Positions 51,485 to 61,398 of a stretch of 64,000 nt of DNA are shown here, piece after piece. The position numbers and the translations under genes are program-made. Under the pieces are notes generated by a model. That model was not told where the DNA came from and ran no database searches. It saw nothing but the letters and a program-made list of their open reading frames with translations. This stretch comes from Gossypium raimondii (Eukaryota > Streptophyta > Magnoliopsida > Malvales > Malvaceae). Numbering within the stretch: position 1 is the first letter of the stretch; every line of letters begins with the position of its first letter. The DNA is taken from the NCBI RefSeq assembly GCF_025698545.1, contig NC_068576.1:47981890-48045889 (forward strand), written 5' to 3'.

Positions 51485-52883
51485 TTCTCACATTCTCGTC
51501 CTCTTATTATATCTACGATGTTCATATATGATAAACCATTTCATTCCCCCCTTTTTTTTTTGAACTAGAAGCATTTCATTCATCTACAGATATAGTTGTA
51601 GTGTTGCTTTTTGTTGTTGTCATATACGCATTTACTTTGTAAATGAATTGGATTCTCCTTTCTTATTTATGGATTATATAAAACTAGAATTTGTGTTACA
51701 AGAGAATGTAAGAGAATGTGTGTGATGCTACTCTATAATATAATGTAAAAAATGTGACAATGTTGCTCCTAGCGAAGTGAGGTTGCAGCAAGAATAGATT
51801 ATGGTGGATGTCAAGTATAAAAACTGATGTAAAAGTAACATAATTTTGAGGCTTATTTGAATGATAATTTACATTTGATGTATATTAAATTAATCGGTTA
51901 ATTGACTTATAATTCCCATTAAAAAACCTTTTATATAAAATTAGCTCTTGTAGTACAATATTGCTACTTAAAATTTTTTTTGGATACTGTCATAATAATC
52001 CCAATAAAAGGAGACCTGTCACCTCAAAAACCAAGTTATTATTAAGTGAATAATAGGTAAAAGATTAAAAAGAAAGAAAATGTGAAAATCAAATTGAAAG
52101 TTTTAAAATATATAAAAATTCTGAAAATTTTAACAAATCAAAGTTAAAATAAATTAAAACTTTAGAAAATATAAAAATAATATTTTCTTAAATTTATATT
52201 TCTTAAATGATAGTATGGAGCTACTGTGTTTGAAATTGCAAATATCTTATTCTAAAGATGAATTATAAAGTTTTGGTATATTAATTTACAATTTCATAAA
52301 TTTTGTAAAGTAAAATTATCATTTTGAGTTAAAGCCATTACCTACAAATTACTTATTACGATTATAATTATTTGTGTATGTAATAAATATACATAAAATG
52401 ATGATAAATAAAAATAAAATTTTGATACGTGTAATTCAGCCCATGTGTGAACAGAGAGCTGAAATGGTAGGAACAATAAATTCTCCATATTTGGAGATTG
52501 GTTAGAGCAAGATTTTGAAGCTTTTCGAGGAATCTCACATAAATGAGAAAGGAAAAAGATAGTAAAGAACTGAATGTGTATCCAAATAAAAAGAGAGAGA
52601 AATGGAAACTTCTTATAAATATATTAACCAATGGTTAGACGATGTATATATGGCAATTAACCTTTTTTGTATTTTAAAATTCATTTAAAAACAAATGCAT
52701 AAAAATCTCTTAAATTGGTAAGTAATTTCAAGAGGATTCATGCTTTTTATTAAACACAGTGAAAAAATTCAAATTTGAACACATCTGTATTGCCTATGCC
52801 ATTTCAAGAGCATGGGCCCCACCATTTTGACGGTTTTTTTTCCTCCCACGATATTACTCAAAAGATTTTTAATTTAAAAAAAA
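51485..52883. other. ABCA 3' UTR and intergenic DNA
   Basis: The trailer probably ends near 51.75 kb. The rest is AT-rich with no feature; the minus frame at 52368-52631 is a hydrophobic low-complexity translation. Confidence 0.4.
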
Positions 52884-53632
52884 GGGTAAACTACCAAAAT
52901 AGTCACTTTTATTTGCCTTAGGTTACATTTTAGTCAATTTTGTTTGAAATGTTACGTTGTAGTCACTTACGTTATCGTGTTGTAACATTTTAGTCATTGA
53001 GTCATTAATTGCCGACGATGGTGTAACGATAAGCTGGTGTGGCACGTTAAATCATCATTTCAAACAAATTTTAGGTTAAATTCTACAATTGGTCCCTATA
53101 TTTTTTCATTTTCTACAATTTAAAATTTTTCTTTTATGTTCTTCTACCTTTTTTTTTCCCATTCTCATATGCTTCTCCCTCTATTTTCCTCCCTTCTTCA
53201 TTTCTTTTAACATAGTTTTTCTATGTTTTCCATTTGTAACTAGTCCACAAGCTCGCCTCACTCGAAAAAATTAAATTGTTCAAAAAATAAAACATAGAAA
53301 AACTACGTTGAAAGAAATGGATAAGGTGGAAAACAAAGGAGAAGCATAAGAGAATGGAAAAGAAAGAAAGTTAAAAAAATAAAAGGAAAAAATTAAATTG
53401 CTCCAAATGAAAAATATGGGGACCGATTGTATAAATTCATCTAGAATTTTGTTTGAAATGATGATTTAACGTGCCACATCAGTTTCTTTGTTACACAGTT
53501 AATGTAAACTAACGGCTCAATGACTAAAATGTTACAACGTGATAACATAAGTGACTAAAACGTAACATTTCAAACATAAGTGACTAAAATGTAACATGAG
53601 CCAAACAAAGTGACTATTTTGGTAGTTTACCC
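52884..53632. mobile_element. Foldback element: near-complete 749-bp hairpin
   Basis: Starts GGGTAAACTACCAAAATAGT and ends with its exact inverse ACTATTTTGGTAGTTTACCC. Pairing goes on through both arms almost to the middle: CATAGTTTTTCTATGTTTT (about 53211) pairs with AAAACATAGAAAAACTACG (about 53288). Each arm is about 345 bases and the loop about 50. Flanks TTAAAAAAAA and TTAAAAAATT match at 8 of 10, so a 9-10-bp target duplication (Mutator-like) is possible but weak in such simple sequence. It is related to the element at 61399-62411. Confidence 0.75.
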
Positions 53633-53851
53633 TTAAAAAATTTATCATTATCTCATTTATTTAGTTTAATTTAAAATATTTTAAAATTAATTAAATACTA
53701 ATGTGTCATATACGTGCCAACCTACATGTATGTTATGTAATAAAATTAAAAAACACTAATTTTTCCATCCAATTTTAGGTGATTTAACAAAAAAAATACG
53801 AGTTCAATTTGAATTTTATTTTTGAAGTATGAGTTGATTTAATTTGATTCA

Positions 53852-54112
53852 ATCGAAACCCGAGCAATCGTTAACCATTGATCGTTAAGACGTATTCTCA
53901 AAATACCTATATCTATAGTTGTGGCAATAGGCGCGTCATTTGGTAATACTCCAATTTGTCCGCTATTAGTTGATAAAATGATTTCTTTCACTTCTGAATC
54001 CAAAACAATTCGATTAGGGGTAATTATGCAAAGATTTAAGGTCATTTATTCAATTTGCTCTCCATTTCTAAGTTCGCAGCCTTCGTAGTAGCTTCCAACA
54101 AAGAAAAACTTC
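53852..54112 (-). pseudogene. Chloroplast DNA insertion: 3' end of atpB and 5' part of atpE
   Basis: Minus-strand ATG at 54045 opens [20 protein letters not shown], then [20 protein letters not shown], and on through [15 protein letters not shown]: the N-terminal ~57 residues of the chloroplast ATP synthase epsilon subunit (atpE). Just upstream, [16 protein letters not shown] and a TGA that overlaps the atpE ATG (ATGA) match the end of atpB, with the same 4-base overlap as in plastid genomes. Homology to atpE stops near 53855, where repeat-type sequence begins. In the atpB part about 11 bases seem to be missing before ATTKAAN, shifting the frame. Amino-acid changes (for example L for W at residue 15) show decay in the nucleus. 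A nuclear plastid insertion; not functional. Confidence 0.9.
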
Positions 54113-55339
54113 CAAAAGACACACCATATCAGTAATGCACAAAAGGCCAGGTCTCAGATGACCTATCCTCATCCTCATCAGCTCGGATCTATCATCATCA
54201 CTATGATCTATCATGATAAAGCATTTCGAGAACAAATCTTAAAAGCTCTGGCAACACCCTTATATTGACAAACTTCACATATATGCCAGAACATGACTTA
54301 AAATAGAAAGTAAAAATACAACCACATTTGTTTTCAAAGAAAGCAGTGTGGACAAAATAAAACTACAAAGCTGTGGGCAAAACTACGATAATGTGGACTG
54401 AAATTAAAAACAAAATAGAACTACAAAAGATATTGAAGAAACTGCGATCAACAACCAACCCAAAAGCCAACGCCGTCGATGAAGCAAAGATTGAATTTGA
54501 AAAAGTTGAGCGGCTAGGGTTTTTCTATGAAAAGAAGAGAGAAAGAAGAGATGGGGAAATATTTGCCATTAGTTTTAAATAGTATGCATTTAAATTGACT
54601 CGATTAAAACTTTCATTATGATTGACATTGAACCGTTATAAGTTAATAAAGTCATGGGAACTTATTTTAACTTATTGACGTATATGTTAAAATAAAACAG
54701 TTTTTTCATATTTAATCGATAAAGTACTAGTTGCTTTATTCAAAATAATTAATAGAACATAAGAACATTAATCTAGATTCGACCATTGTGGAAGACGGCA
54801 AATAATAGATATAATTATATCAATTTTTAATAAATTCATTTAATATACTTCCTTCAAAACCTTAATTTAGTCAAATCCCTTTTGTCGGTTATGTTTTCTT
54901 TATTTGTTTTCATAGTATCTAACTTGACACGATCAAAACCCTAATTAAGATCAAGATTATAAAGTTAACCAAGTCAAGAGGGTTTATGTTAACTTTTTCA
55001 TGCATATATGTTAAGATAAAGGTTTTTTATTCATATTTGATAAAAAGTAGTGGTTTTATTCAATAATTGATAGAACATAAGATTATTAATCAAGATCCGA
55101 TCATTGTGAAAAATATTTTCCTCTAAAAGTGTTGCATAAGGCCACATTGTCTTACTCCACCAACACAATCTAATCTTACAGATGCCAAACAACTAATGAA
55201 TGTCGAGATGTTTACCATTAAAGCAATGGTGAAGCTAAAAACTTTTTATTGGAAGGTGAAGATTAATTTTTTTTGGGAGGGGATTTTTACCATTTAATTA
55301 ATTGTCAAGTTTACAATTTTAGAGGATTAAAAGAGAAAT

Positions 55340-55775
55340 TTTACCAAGCCAAGGGGGGCAAAGGACCTTGCCTGCCCCCTTGGTGCCACTCTTGTATTAA
55401 AGACAATCTTGTTTTGATTGATCCAAATAGACTATGAAATAACAAAGAAAGACATTTTCCAAATATGCCTAGTTCGTTGGAAATGAAAATTTTGTTGCCA
55501 ACTTTGAAAAAAAAGATAGTTGGGTTTTTTGGAAAGACCAAATGAATACTCCAAATACGCAACACTTTTGCAATAAGCTCCATGAAACATCACACTCAAA
55601 AAACAAGTAATCAATTGAATCTGAACTTGAATGATAGAAAGTGCAAGTCGTAGAATCAAAGAGGAATAACCCCTTTCAGCTAGCTCATATTTTGTAGGAT
55701 GACTACCATAAAGTAATCGTCATACAAACATTTCTGCCTTAAGATGAGTCAATCTAGACTTTGTTTCCACCAGTT
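55340..55775 (-). pseudogene. LINE remnant, reverse-transcriptase zinc-binding region
   Basis: Minus-strand reading gives THLKAEMFV*RLLYGSHPTK, then YELAERGYSS, and in another frame DSIDYLFFECDVSWSLLQKC. This is the plant zf-RVT pattern (K-A-x-x-F-x-W-R-L-L-x-G-x-x-P-T-x-x-x-L, then H-L-F-F-x-C) at the end of LINE ORF2. The W of FVW is a TGA stop, and frames shift between the two blocks, so it is dead. Confidence 0.7.
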
Positions 55776-56539
55776 ATTCTTGCAACACGATCCGAGCTAT
55801 GAAATGCTACATTCGTTTCTGGAACAACCATAATCAATCAGACAACACAATCATTTATACATGAAACCAAGAGTTTATCATATTCAAAATCATGTTAAAC
55901 GATCAATTCTGAATCTTAATCGAGCTTATGAAAGCTCTTTAGACAATCCGAGTACAAAACATGACCAAATTGCAAAGTTCACACAAGACTCTATTGGCAT
56001 GCCAATCGTATGCTAACATTTACTACGTTCACACGGGCATCTTTAGCACATGTTAACATTTCTTTTCAAGTTAGTCCAATTCTAGCCTTTTGAACCAATT
56101 CACAACGAAACACATATATAATTACAAATCAAATGTACAAAAACCTATATAAACAAATACCATATGAACTTATTTGATTAAAACAACAAACAAATTGAAT
56201 CTTAGGGACTAATCGACAATTTTGGCTTTTCCTTGATTATTTTCGGTTTGATCCAATTCTTGATCTATACAGTTATTCCATTCAATCACATAAAAAAGCT
56301 TACAAACACTCTTTAATACTGCGAACCTAAAGCTCCGAAAAAGGCTTCTTTTGATCAAAGTCTTCACTTTTCTTAAAGGCATTTCCATTCTTCTCAGTTT
56401 CACTATTCTCCATCTGTGTTTGCTTCTTTTTAGTACCTTTCTTGCTTCTATCGTTTTTCACCTTGTTCACCCTTTGACCTTGGTCGTACCCCTTCTCTTG
56501 AGATTTAAATTTTCTTCAGAAGGAAGATCTTTGATTAAA

Positions 56540-56760
56540 TCTGGCCATTCTTGTGAAGACCTGGCTTCCAAACACAACATACCCATTAAGCTTGGAGATG
56601 GCTCCACGACCTTCCGCAAACTTGGGAAACCTTACAAAGCTAAAACATTGTCCTCTCATACTACATTTCCTTGGAATAAAAGTTATAACATGATCGTGAT
56701 AACCAAAAATTTTCCATAACCCTTTCTAATGGAGTTTTTTTGGTTATCTCTCCATGAAAA
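56540..56760 (-). pseudogene. RRM-like fragment of LINE ORF1 or a related gene
   Basis: Minus strand reads H*KGLWKIFGYHDHVITFIP, then RKCSMRGQCFSFVRFPKFAE, then GRGAISKLNGYVVFGSQVFT and RMARFN. The spacing of LWKIF, FIPRK, FSFVRF and AISKLNG fits RNP2/RNP1 of an RNA-recognition motif of the kind found in many plant LINE-like ORF1 proteins. A TAG replaces a Trp codon and the frame stops soon after, near 56530. A plus frame over the same DNA (56351-56719) is its shadow. Confidence 0.65.
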
Positions 56761-56929
56761 TTGTTGAACATCCTTTAGTCCCTCCACAAAACCGAAACAC
56801 CATCTCAAAATAATTCAATTGCCACATATAAAGTAAGGTTTTTTTTTTCACATTGGATTAGAAAAGTACTAATTTCTCCAATCAAAATAATTAATAGAAC
56901 ATAAAAACATCAACCAAGGTTCGATCATT

Positions 56930-57092
56930 TTTTTTGTCGAAACCAGGGTATCCACCGCCAATAGTGGTGACTAATACTCTCACCACAGGTGCTCTCCAAA
57001 GAGGTAAACGACTGGCCAGGAAATGTACTCCATTCCCATGGGCAGGGATCAAACCCCCGACCTCATGGTCATGGAGGATCCGACCGTTTTAA
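56930..57092 (-). mobile_element. SINE-like, tRNA-derived insertion
   Basis: On the minus strand GGTCGGGGGTTTGATCCC contains a Pol III B-box-like GGTTTGATCCC. The sequence then runs about 130 bases to a run of eight A residues at 56939-56932. GC content contrasts with the AT-rich flanks. The 5' end (A-box) seems truncated. Target duplication not found. Confidence 0.5.
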
Positions 57093-57728
57093 AAAATAAC
57101 AAAAAATAGATACATTTATATTCATTTTTGAAGTATAAATTCATTTAATATGATTTGACCGAAATCTTAATTTAGATCAAATTCTTTCTTTACCGATTAT
57201 ATTCCTTTGTTTGTTTCCATAATATTGATTTGACTCGATCAAAGCCCTAATTAGGATGAACATTAAAAGATTAAAATGCAATTAAGCTTATTGACATATA
57301 TGTGTTAAAATAAAACTATTTTTATTCACATCCGATCGTAAAAGTACTAGTTGATTTACTCAAAATAATTAATAGAACATAAGAACATTAATCAAGGTTC
57401 GATCATTCTAGAAAAAAAGTATACAATTATGTTAAAATTTGAAGTACAAGTTCATTTAATGTGATTCGATCGAAACCGTAATTTAGATGAAATTTTTTTT
57501 TTCGATTTTATTTTTTATTTGTCGTCATAGTATAGTATGTATTTGGTTTGACTCAATTAAAACCCAATGTAAAATTAATATAAATATATTAAAATAAAAT
57601 GAGGAAGGAATGCACATACTAGGGTTTTATGGTCAAATGGGAACAAGAACCCTTTTGTTTTTTAACTATGGTATTCAATCATCATATTACGGTACATTTT
57701 TTTGGTAACAAGAAAATAGATTATTCAA

Positions 57729-58265
57729 CTAATAGTTTGTAGCAGTGATTGAAAGCACATACATGCTATCCATCCTTAACTGATGAAGGACCAAAGAGGG
57801 AGCTGTATGGAAAATCTGGGTGCCAACCGGGAAATCCTTCATCATTCCAGCCAACAAGTGAGCGACATAATTCACCTCCCTTGGAATCTGCTCAAAACTA
57901 ATTCTCCATTCATGACTACATGGCTCCCGAATTCTTAGAACCAAATCTCTATGTAAATACCCTCTCAAACCACCATTGATACTTTTAATAGCAAGTGCGC
58001 AATCCGTTGCAACATCTCTCCATTTAGCATCCCACGCCATAATAAGACCGTCATAAATTACCCATACCTCCGCTTACTCAACACCATACCTATCAATATT
58101 TCTACCTATCGATATTTCTACCTATCCCACACACCCAATTATTGTACTCATCTCTCGACACTATTGCCGAGGCGACTAAACTTGAAACCGGACTACAAGC
58201 ACCATCGATATTCAATTTAATGAATCCCGAAAGAGGTGGAACCCACATTCGATCCCCATTGTAGG
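57729..58265 (-). pseudogene. LINE RNase H-like domain, degraded
   Basis: Minus strand: WVPPLSGFIKLNIDGACSPV near 58250-58190 is the start of the RNase H-like fold ('K-L-N-x-D-G-A'). A stop-containing patch follows (a short ATCGATAGGTAGAAAT-type duplication). From 58040 a clean frame reads MAWDAKWRDVATDCALAIKS and later FEQIPREVNYVAHLLAG, the conserved 'H-I-P-R-E-x-N-x-V-A-x-x-L-A' end of the domain. It lies 5' of the RRM and zinc-binding pieces in minus orientation, the wrong order for one element, so it is a separate copy. Confidence 0.75.
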
Positions 58266-58290
58266 ATAATTATACAAATATGTGCTTAAA

Positions 58291-58291
<1 letters not shown>

Positions 58292-58336
<45 letters not shown>
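58292..58336. repeat. (TA)n microsatellite
   Basis: About 22 TA units between the LINE relic and the F-box gene promoter. The 61-codon frame through it is an artefact of the repeat. Confidence 0.9.
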
Positions 58337-58339
<3 letters not shown>

Positions 58340-58780
58340 ACTCTATTAATTGTGTTTGAAAAAAATACTAATCATTACAAATATCATAAAAGGAAGGTTG
58401 GTGAGAAAAAGGAAAGAAAAAAAATGCATGCAAAAACAAATCTGATAATTTTAAATACAATATAATTAAAAAACAATACAAAAAATTATAAAAATATAAA
58501 TACAGAACAAAATATACAAATAATTATATTTTTTCAGTGAAGACTAAGAAGGGTCTGAAATTTCAAACACGTGAGGAAAACATGGTTCGTAGTTTGGTTT
58601 TCCTTTGCAATGCTCTTCCATAGAAGTTGTAGCCCCACATTTTCCTTCCTTTTTCTTTCTTGTTAAAAATAATTAAAAAAATTACAATTTTAAATATTTT
58701 TTTCTTTTAGTTATAAATTCACTTGTCTTTCACCCATTTTTTTTTTATAAGTTCTCTGTCTCTCTTACTCTCTAAGTGAA

Positions 58781-59680
58781 TATAAACTATAGCTAGAGAA
58801 AGAGAGAACTTGAAGCAAATTGAGCTTTTGTTTTGTTAATTTGACCCCTGAATAGCTAAAAGCTTCAGCCTCTTTGTTATCCAATTTGTAAGCCTTTTTT
58901 TCGTTTCTTTTATGATATTGGTTTGTGGATTCATTTTCAACTTTCTCATTTCCATTGTTAAAGCTAATGGTTTCTTTTCCTTTTCTCTTTTTGTTTTTGT
59001 TTTTATGGAATTTCTCTTTAAGGGCAACATCTACTATGAAATGAGAGTAAACCCTTTTTTTATTATTTGAAATGTACTGATTTTGGTGAAGGGTAGATCA
59101 TTTATCTTGGTTACATTTTGGAGCTAAATTTAGATTTGATTTTCACTATTGATTGTTAAAAACTGTGGTATGTGATTGACTCTTGATGACCTTTTCTCAC
59201 CGTTTCTTAACTTTATATGTGTTCAGAGAAGTGAATTAAAAAGATAACATCTTTTGGATAATTATCATTTCTCATTAAAGGTGTAGATTTTAATTTTCAG
59301 GTTATTTCTGCTTCGTAAAGAGCATCAAGTCGTAAGTGTTATCAGATTGTTTGATTCTTAATTCTTGGTTTTGATTACTAGACTATTCTTGTTATGAGTG
59401 TTGCTTTTGATGATAAGCATTATTTTTTTTTTGTGATAATTTTTTTTTGCTTTGTTTGGGTTGATAGAAGTGTGCTATTCCTTTTCTTCTAAATTCATGA
59501 ATAGTGTATTTCAGCTCTCCTGCAATTGATTTCTGCAGGGATTTTATAATATTTTTTGTTGAATTTTATGGAATTCTATGATATGTGAATTGGTGCATTT
59601 CCTATATAAACCACACGCACCCCCCCTCTCTCTCTATATATATTTCATGTAGTGACTGATCAATTTTACATATTATTATC
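58781..59680 (+). promoter_or_regulatory. Promoter and intron-containing 5' UTR of the F-box/kelch gene
   Basis: TATAAAC at 58781-58787. The leader exon ends CCAATTT|GTAAGC at 58887. A second small leader exon at 59301-59331 follows TTTTCAG and ends GTC|GTAAGTG. A third starts about 59539 after TTCTGCAG and carries the main ATG at 59681. A short upstream frame, ATGGAATTCTATGATATGTGA (about 59568-59588), precedes the main start. Splice sites were read by eye. Confidence 0.55.
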
Positions 59681-60931
59681 ATGAAGAACAAAAGGGAAGG
59701 TTTCTGGTGCTCTCACAAAGCTAGAATTAGTAAGAAGATAGAAGATCTTATGGCGAAAAGGGGTGTCAAAGTACTCAAAGGTGACGAGAAGAAGGAAAAA
59801 AGAGAGGATATGTGGCTTGCCCAAATTGGCCAACGAGAAAACCACCGCTATGCTTCGGACAATTCAGAATCAAGTTTACTGATCCACCAGCTTGGGCGAG
59901 ACATCTCGATTAACTGTCTCCTTTGTTGCTCAAGGTCTGATTATGGCATCATTGCAACTTTGAATACGAGTTTCCACTCTCTTATACGGAGTGGTGAGCT
60001 GTACAAGTTGATGCGACAAAAGGGAATTGTTCAACATTGGGTTTACTTCTCCTGCAACCTTCTGGAGTGGGAGGCTTTTGATCCAACCCATCGTCGATGG
60101 ATGCATATGCCTAAAATTAGGGCCAATGACTGTTTCATGTGTTCTGATAATGAGTCATTGGCTGTTGGGACCGAACTTCTGATTTTTGGAAAAGAAATAA
60201 TGTACCCTATTGTTTATAAATATAGCATTTTGACGCACACATGGACACCCGGGATGAGGATGCATACACCCAGGTACTTGTTTGCATCTGCTAGTCTGGG
60301 TGAAATCGGAATTATAGCTGGTGGTTGTGATTTGCGTGGAAATATTTTGAGTTCAGCCGAGCTTTATAATTCTGAAACTGGCAAGTGGGAGACCATTCCA
60401 AGCATGAATAAGGCCAGAAGAATGTGTTCTGCGGTGTTGATGGAAGGGAAGTTTTATGTTATTGGTGGCATTGGGGTTGAGAATTTGAAGATAATAACAT
60501 CCGGAGAGGTGTATGATTTGAAGACCAAGACTTGGAGTGAGATACCTAACATGTACCCTGCAACAAACGAGGGGGCTGTATCAACAAAAGAACCTTTTAT
60601 AGCCGAGGGACCTCCTCTATTGGCAGTTGTGAATGATGTGTTATATGTAGCTGATCATGTATTGAAGCAAGTGAAGAAATATGACAAGGAGAAGAACTTG
60701 TGGGTAATAGTAGGGCGATTCCCTAAGCGTACTGCCTCAATGGATGGGTGGGGGATAACATTTAAGGCATGCGGAGATCAACTAATGGTTATTGGAGGAC
60801 CTAGGGTTTTAGGTGCAGGGTTTGTTGAGATCAACTCTTGGGTCCCGAAGGAGGGTCCACTAGAATGGAACTTGGTTGGCAGAAAGCCCTCTAGCAGTTT
60901 TGTGTATAACTGTGTCGTCATGGGATGCTGA
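59681..60931 (+). CDS. F-box/kelch-repeat protein (SKIP11-like)
   Basis: Predicted substrate receptor of an SCF ubiquitin ligase: the F-box binds SKP1/ASK and the kelch propeller binds the target. 416 aa in one exon. N-terminal about 65 residues are Lys-rich and unlike other SKIP11-type proteins as I remember them. An F-box-like segment (about 66-110) contains LGRDISINCLLCCSRSDYG and LNTSFHSLIRSGELYKL. Kelch motifs follow from about 160: GEIGIIAGGCDLRG with AELYNSETGKWETIPSMNKA; GKFYVIGGIG with EVYDLKTKTWSEIPNM; then VLYVADH...KYDKEKNLW and MVIGGP. It ends in SSSFVYNCVVMGC, the conserved family tail. Single-exon coding and intron-bearing leader are usual for this group. The start is the first ATG of the long frame; the Lys-rich N-terminus is the uncertain part. 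Confidence 0.92.
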   Translation: MKNKREGFWCSHKARISKKIEDLMAKRGVKVLKGDEKKEKREDMWLAQIGQRENHRYASDNSESSLLIHQLGRDISINCLLCCSRSDYGIIATLNTSFHSLIRSGELYKLMRQKGIVQHWVYFSCNLLEWEAFDPTHRRWMHMPKIRANDCFMCSDNESLAVGTELLIFGKEIMYPIVYKYSILTHTWTPGMRMHTPRYLFASASLGEIGIIAGGCDLRGNILSSAELYNSETGKWETIPSMNKARRMCSAVLMEGKFYVIGGIGVENLKIITSGEVYDLKTKTWSEIPNMYPATNEGAVSTKEPFIAEGPPLLAVVNDVLYVADHVLKQVKKYDKEKNLWVIVGRFPKRTASMDGWGITFKACGDQLMVIGGPRVLGAGFVEINSWVPKEGPLEWNLVGRKPSSSFVYNCVVMGC

Positions 60932-61260
60932 CATGTGCATCTAGTTTCGATGGCACCATGTTGTTGCATAAAGTCGTTTTCTACTACAACCCATAGACAC
61001 AGCCATAAGAGGAGGGTTGAAGATTTCGAACCTTCTTAGTTTTATTATATTTTGTAACTTTCCTTCCATTTTCTTTTTTGTTCCTTTTGTTGGGTGGTTG
61101 CCATCAGGGTTTGTTAAAGTTTGTGTTATGTAGAACAAAGCATAGTTCCATAACAAAGTCCCATTACATTTTAGACTGTTTTCAATGTTAAGCAAGTTTC
61201 TTTCAACCAAATATCAGTCTCGATCAATTATTGAACACACACATATTTATAACAGTTTAC
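60932..61260 (+). other. F-box gene 3' UTR
   Basis: T-rich trailer with GTTTTATTATATTTTGTAAC-type elements. Minus frames at 60778-60969 and 60941-61210 are shadows with no domain. Confidence 0.4.
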
Positions 61261-61398
61261 CCATTCCATACTCTATTCCTCCAGGGAAAGAAAAAGATAA
61301 AAAGGATGAGAGAGAGAGAGAAAAGGGGGGAAGGGATTTTTTTCCATTTAATAATGATATATAATTTTTTTTAAAATTTGTAGTAAATTAATTATTTA

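Larger units (their letters stand above)
53815..57600. repeat. Degenerate 300-bp-scale direct repeat, about five copies, interrupted
   Basis: A unit with the phrases 'TTTGAAGTA(T/C)(A/G)A(G/A)TT(C/G)ATTTAA', 'GT(A)CTAGTTG(C)TTTA' and 'AATTAATAGAACATAAGAAC' (then ATTAATC) followed by 'GATTCGACCATT' recurs at about 53822, 54722-54790, 55042-55110, 56862-56930, 57122-57190, 57345-57410 and 57439-57500. Copies have drifted, and the series is broken by the plastid fragment, LINE pieces and a SINE-like sequence. Confidence 0.55.

Noticed and set aside
51208..51525. 105-codon minus frame over the last ABCA exon
   Set aside because: Antisense shadow of a well-supported coding exon.
54373..54582. 69-codon plus frame (MGKTTIMW...)
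   Set aside because: The start looks like a P-loop (GKTT), but no Gly-rich loop precedes it and the rest is Lys/Glu-rich repeat-derived sequence.
56351..56719. 122-codon plus frame with a hydrophobic start
   Set aside because: Antisense of the RRM-like relic, whose minus-strand reading has clear motif spacing.
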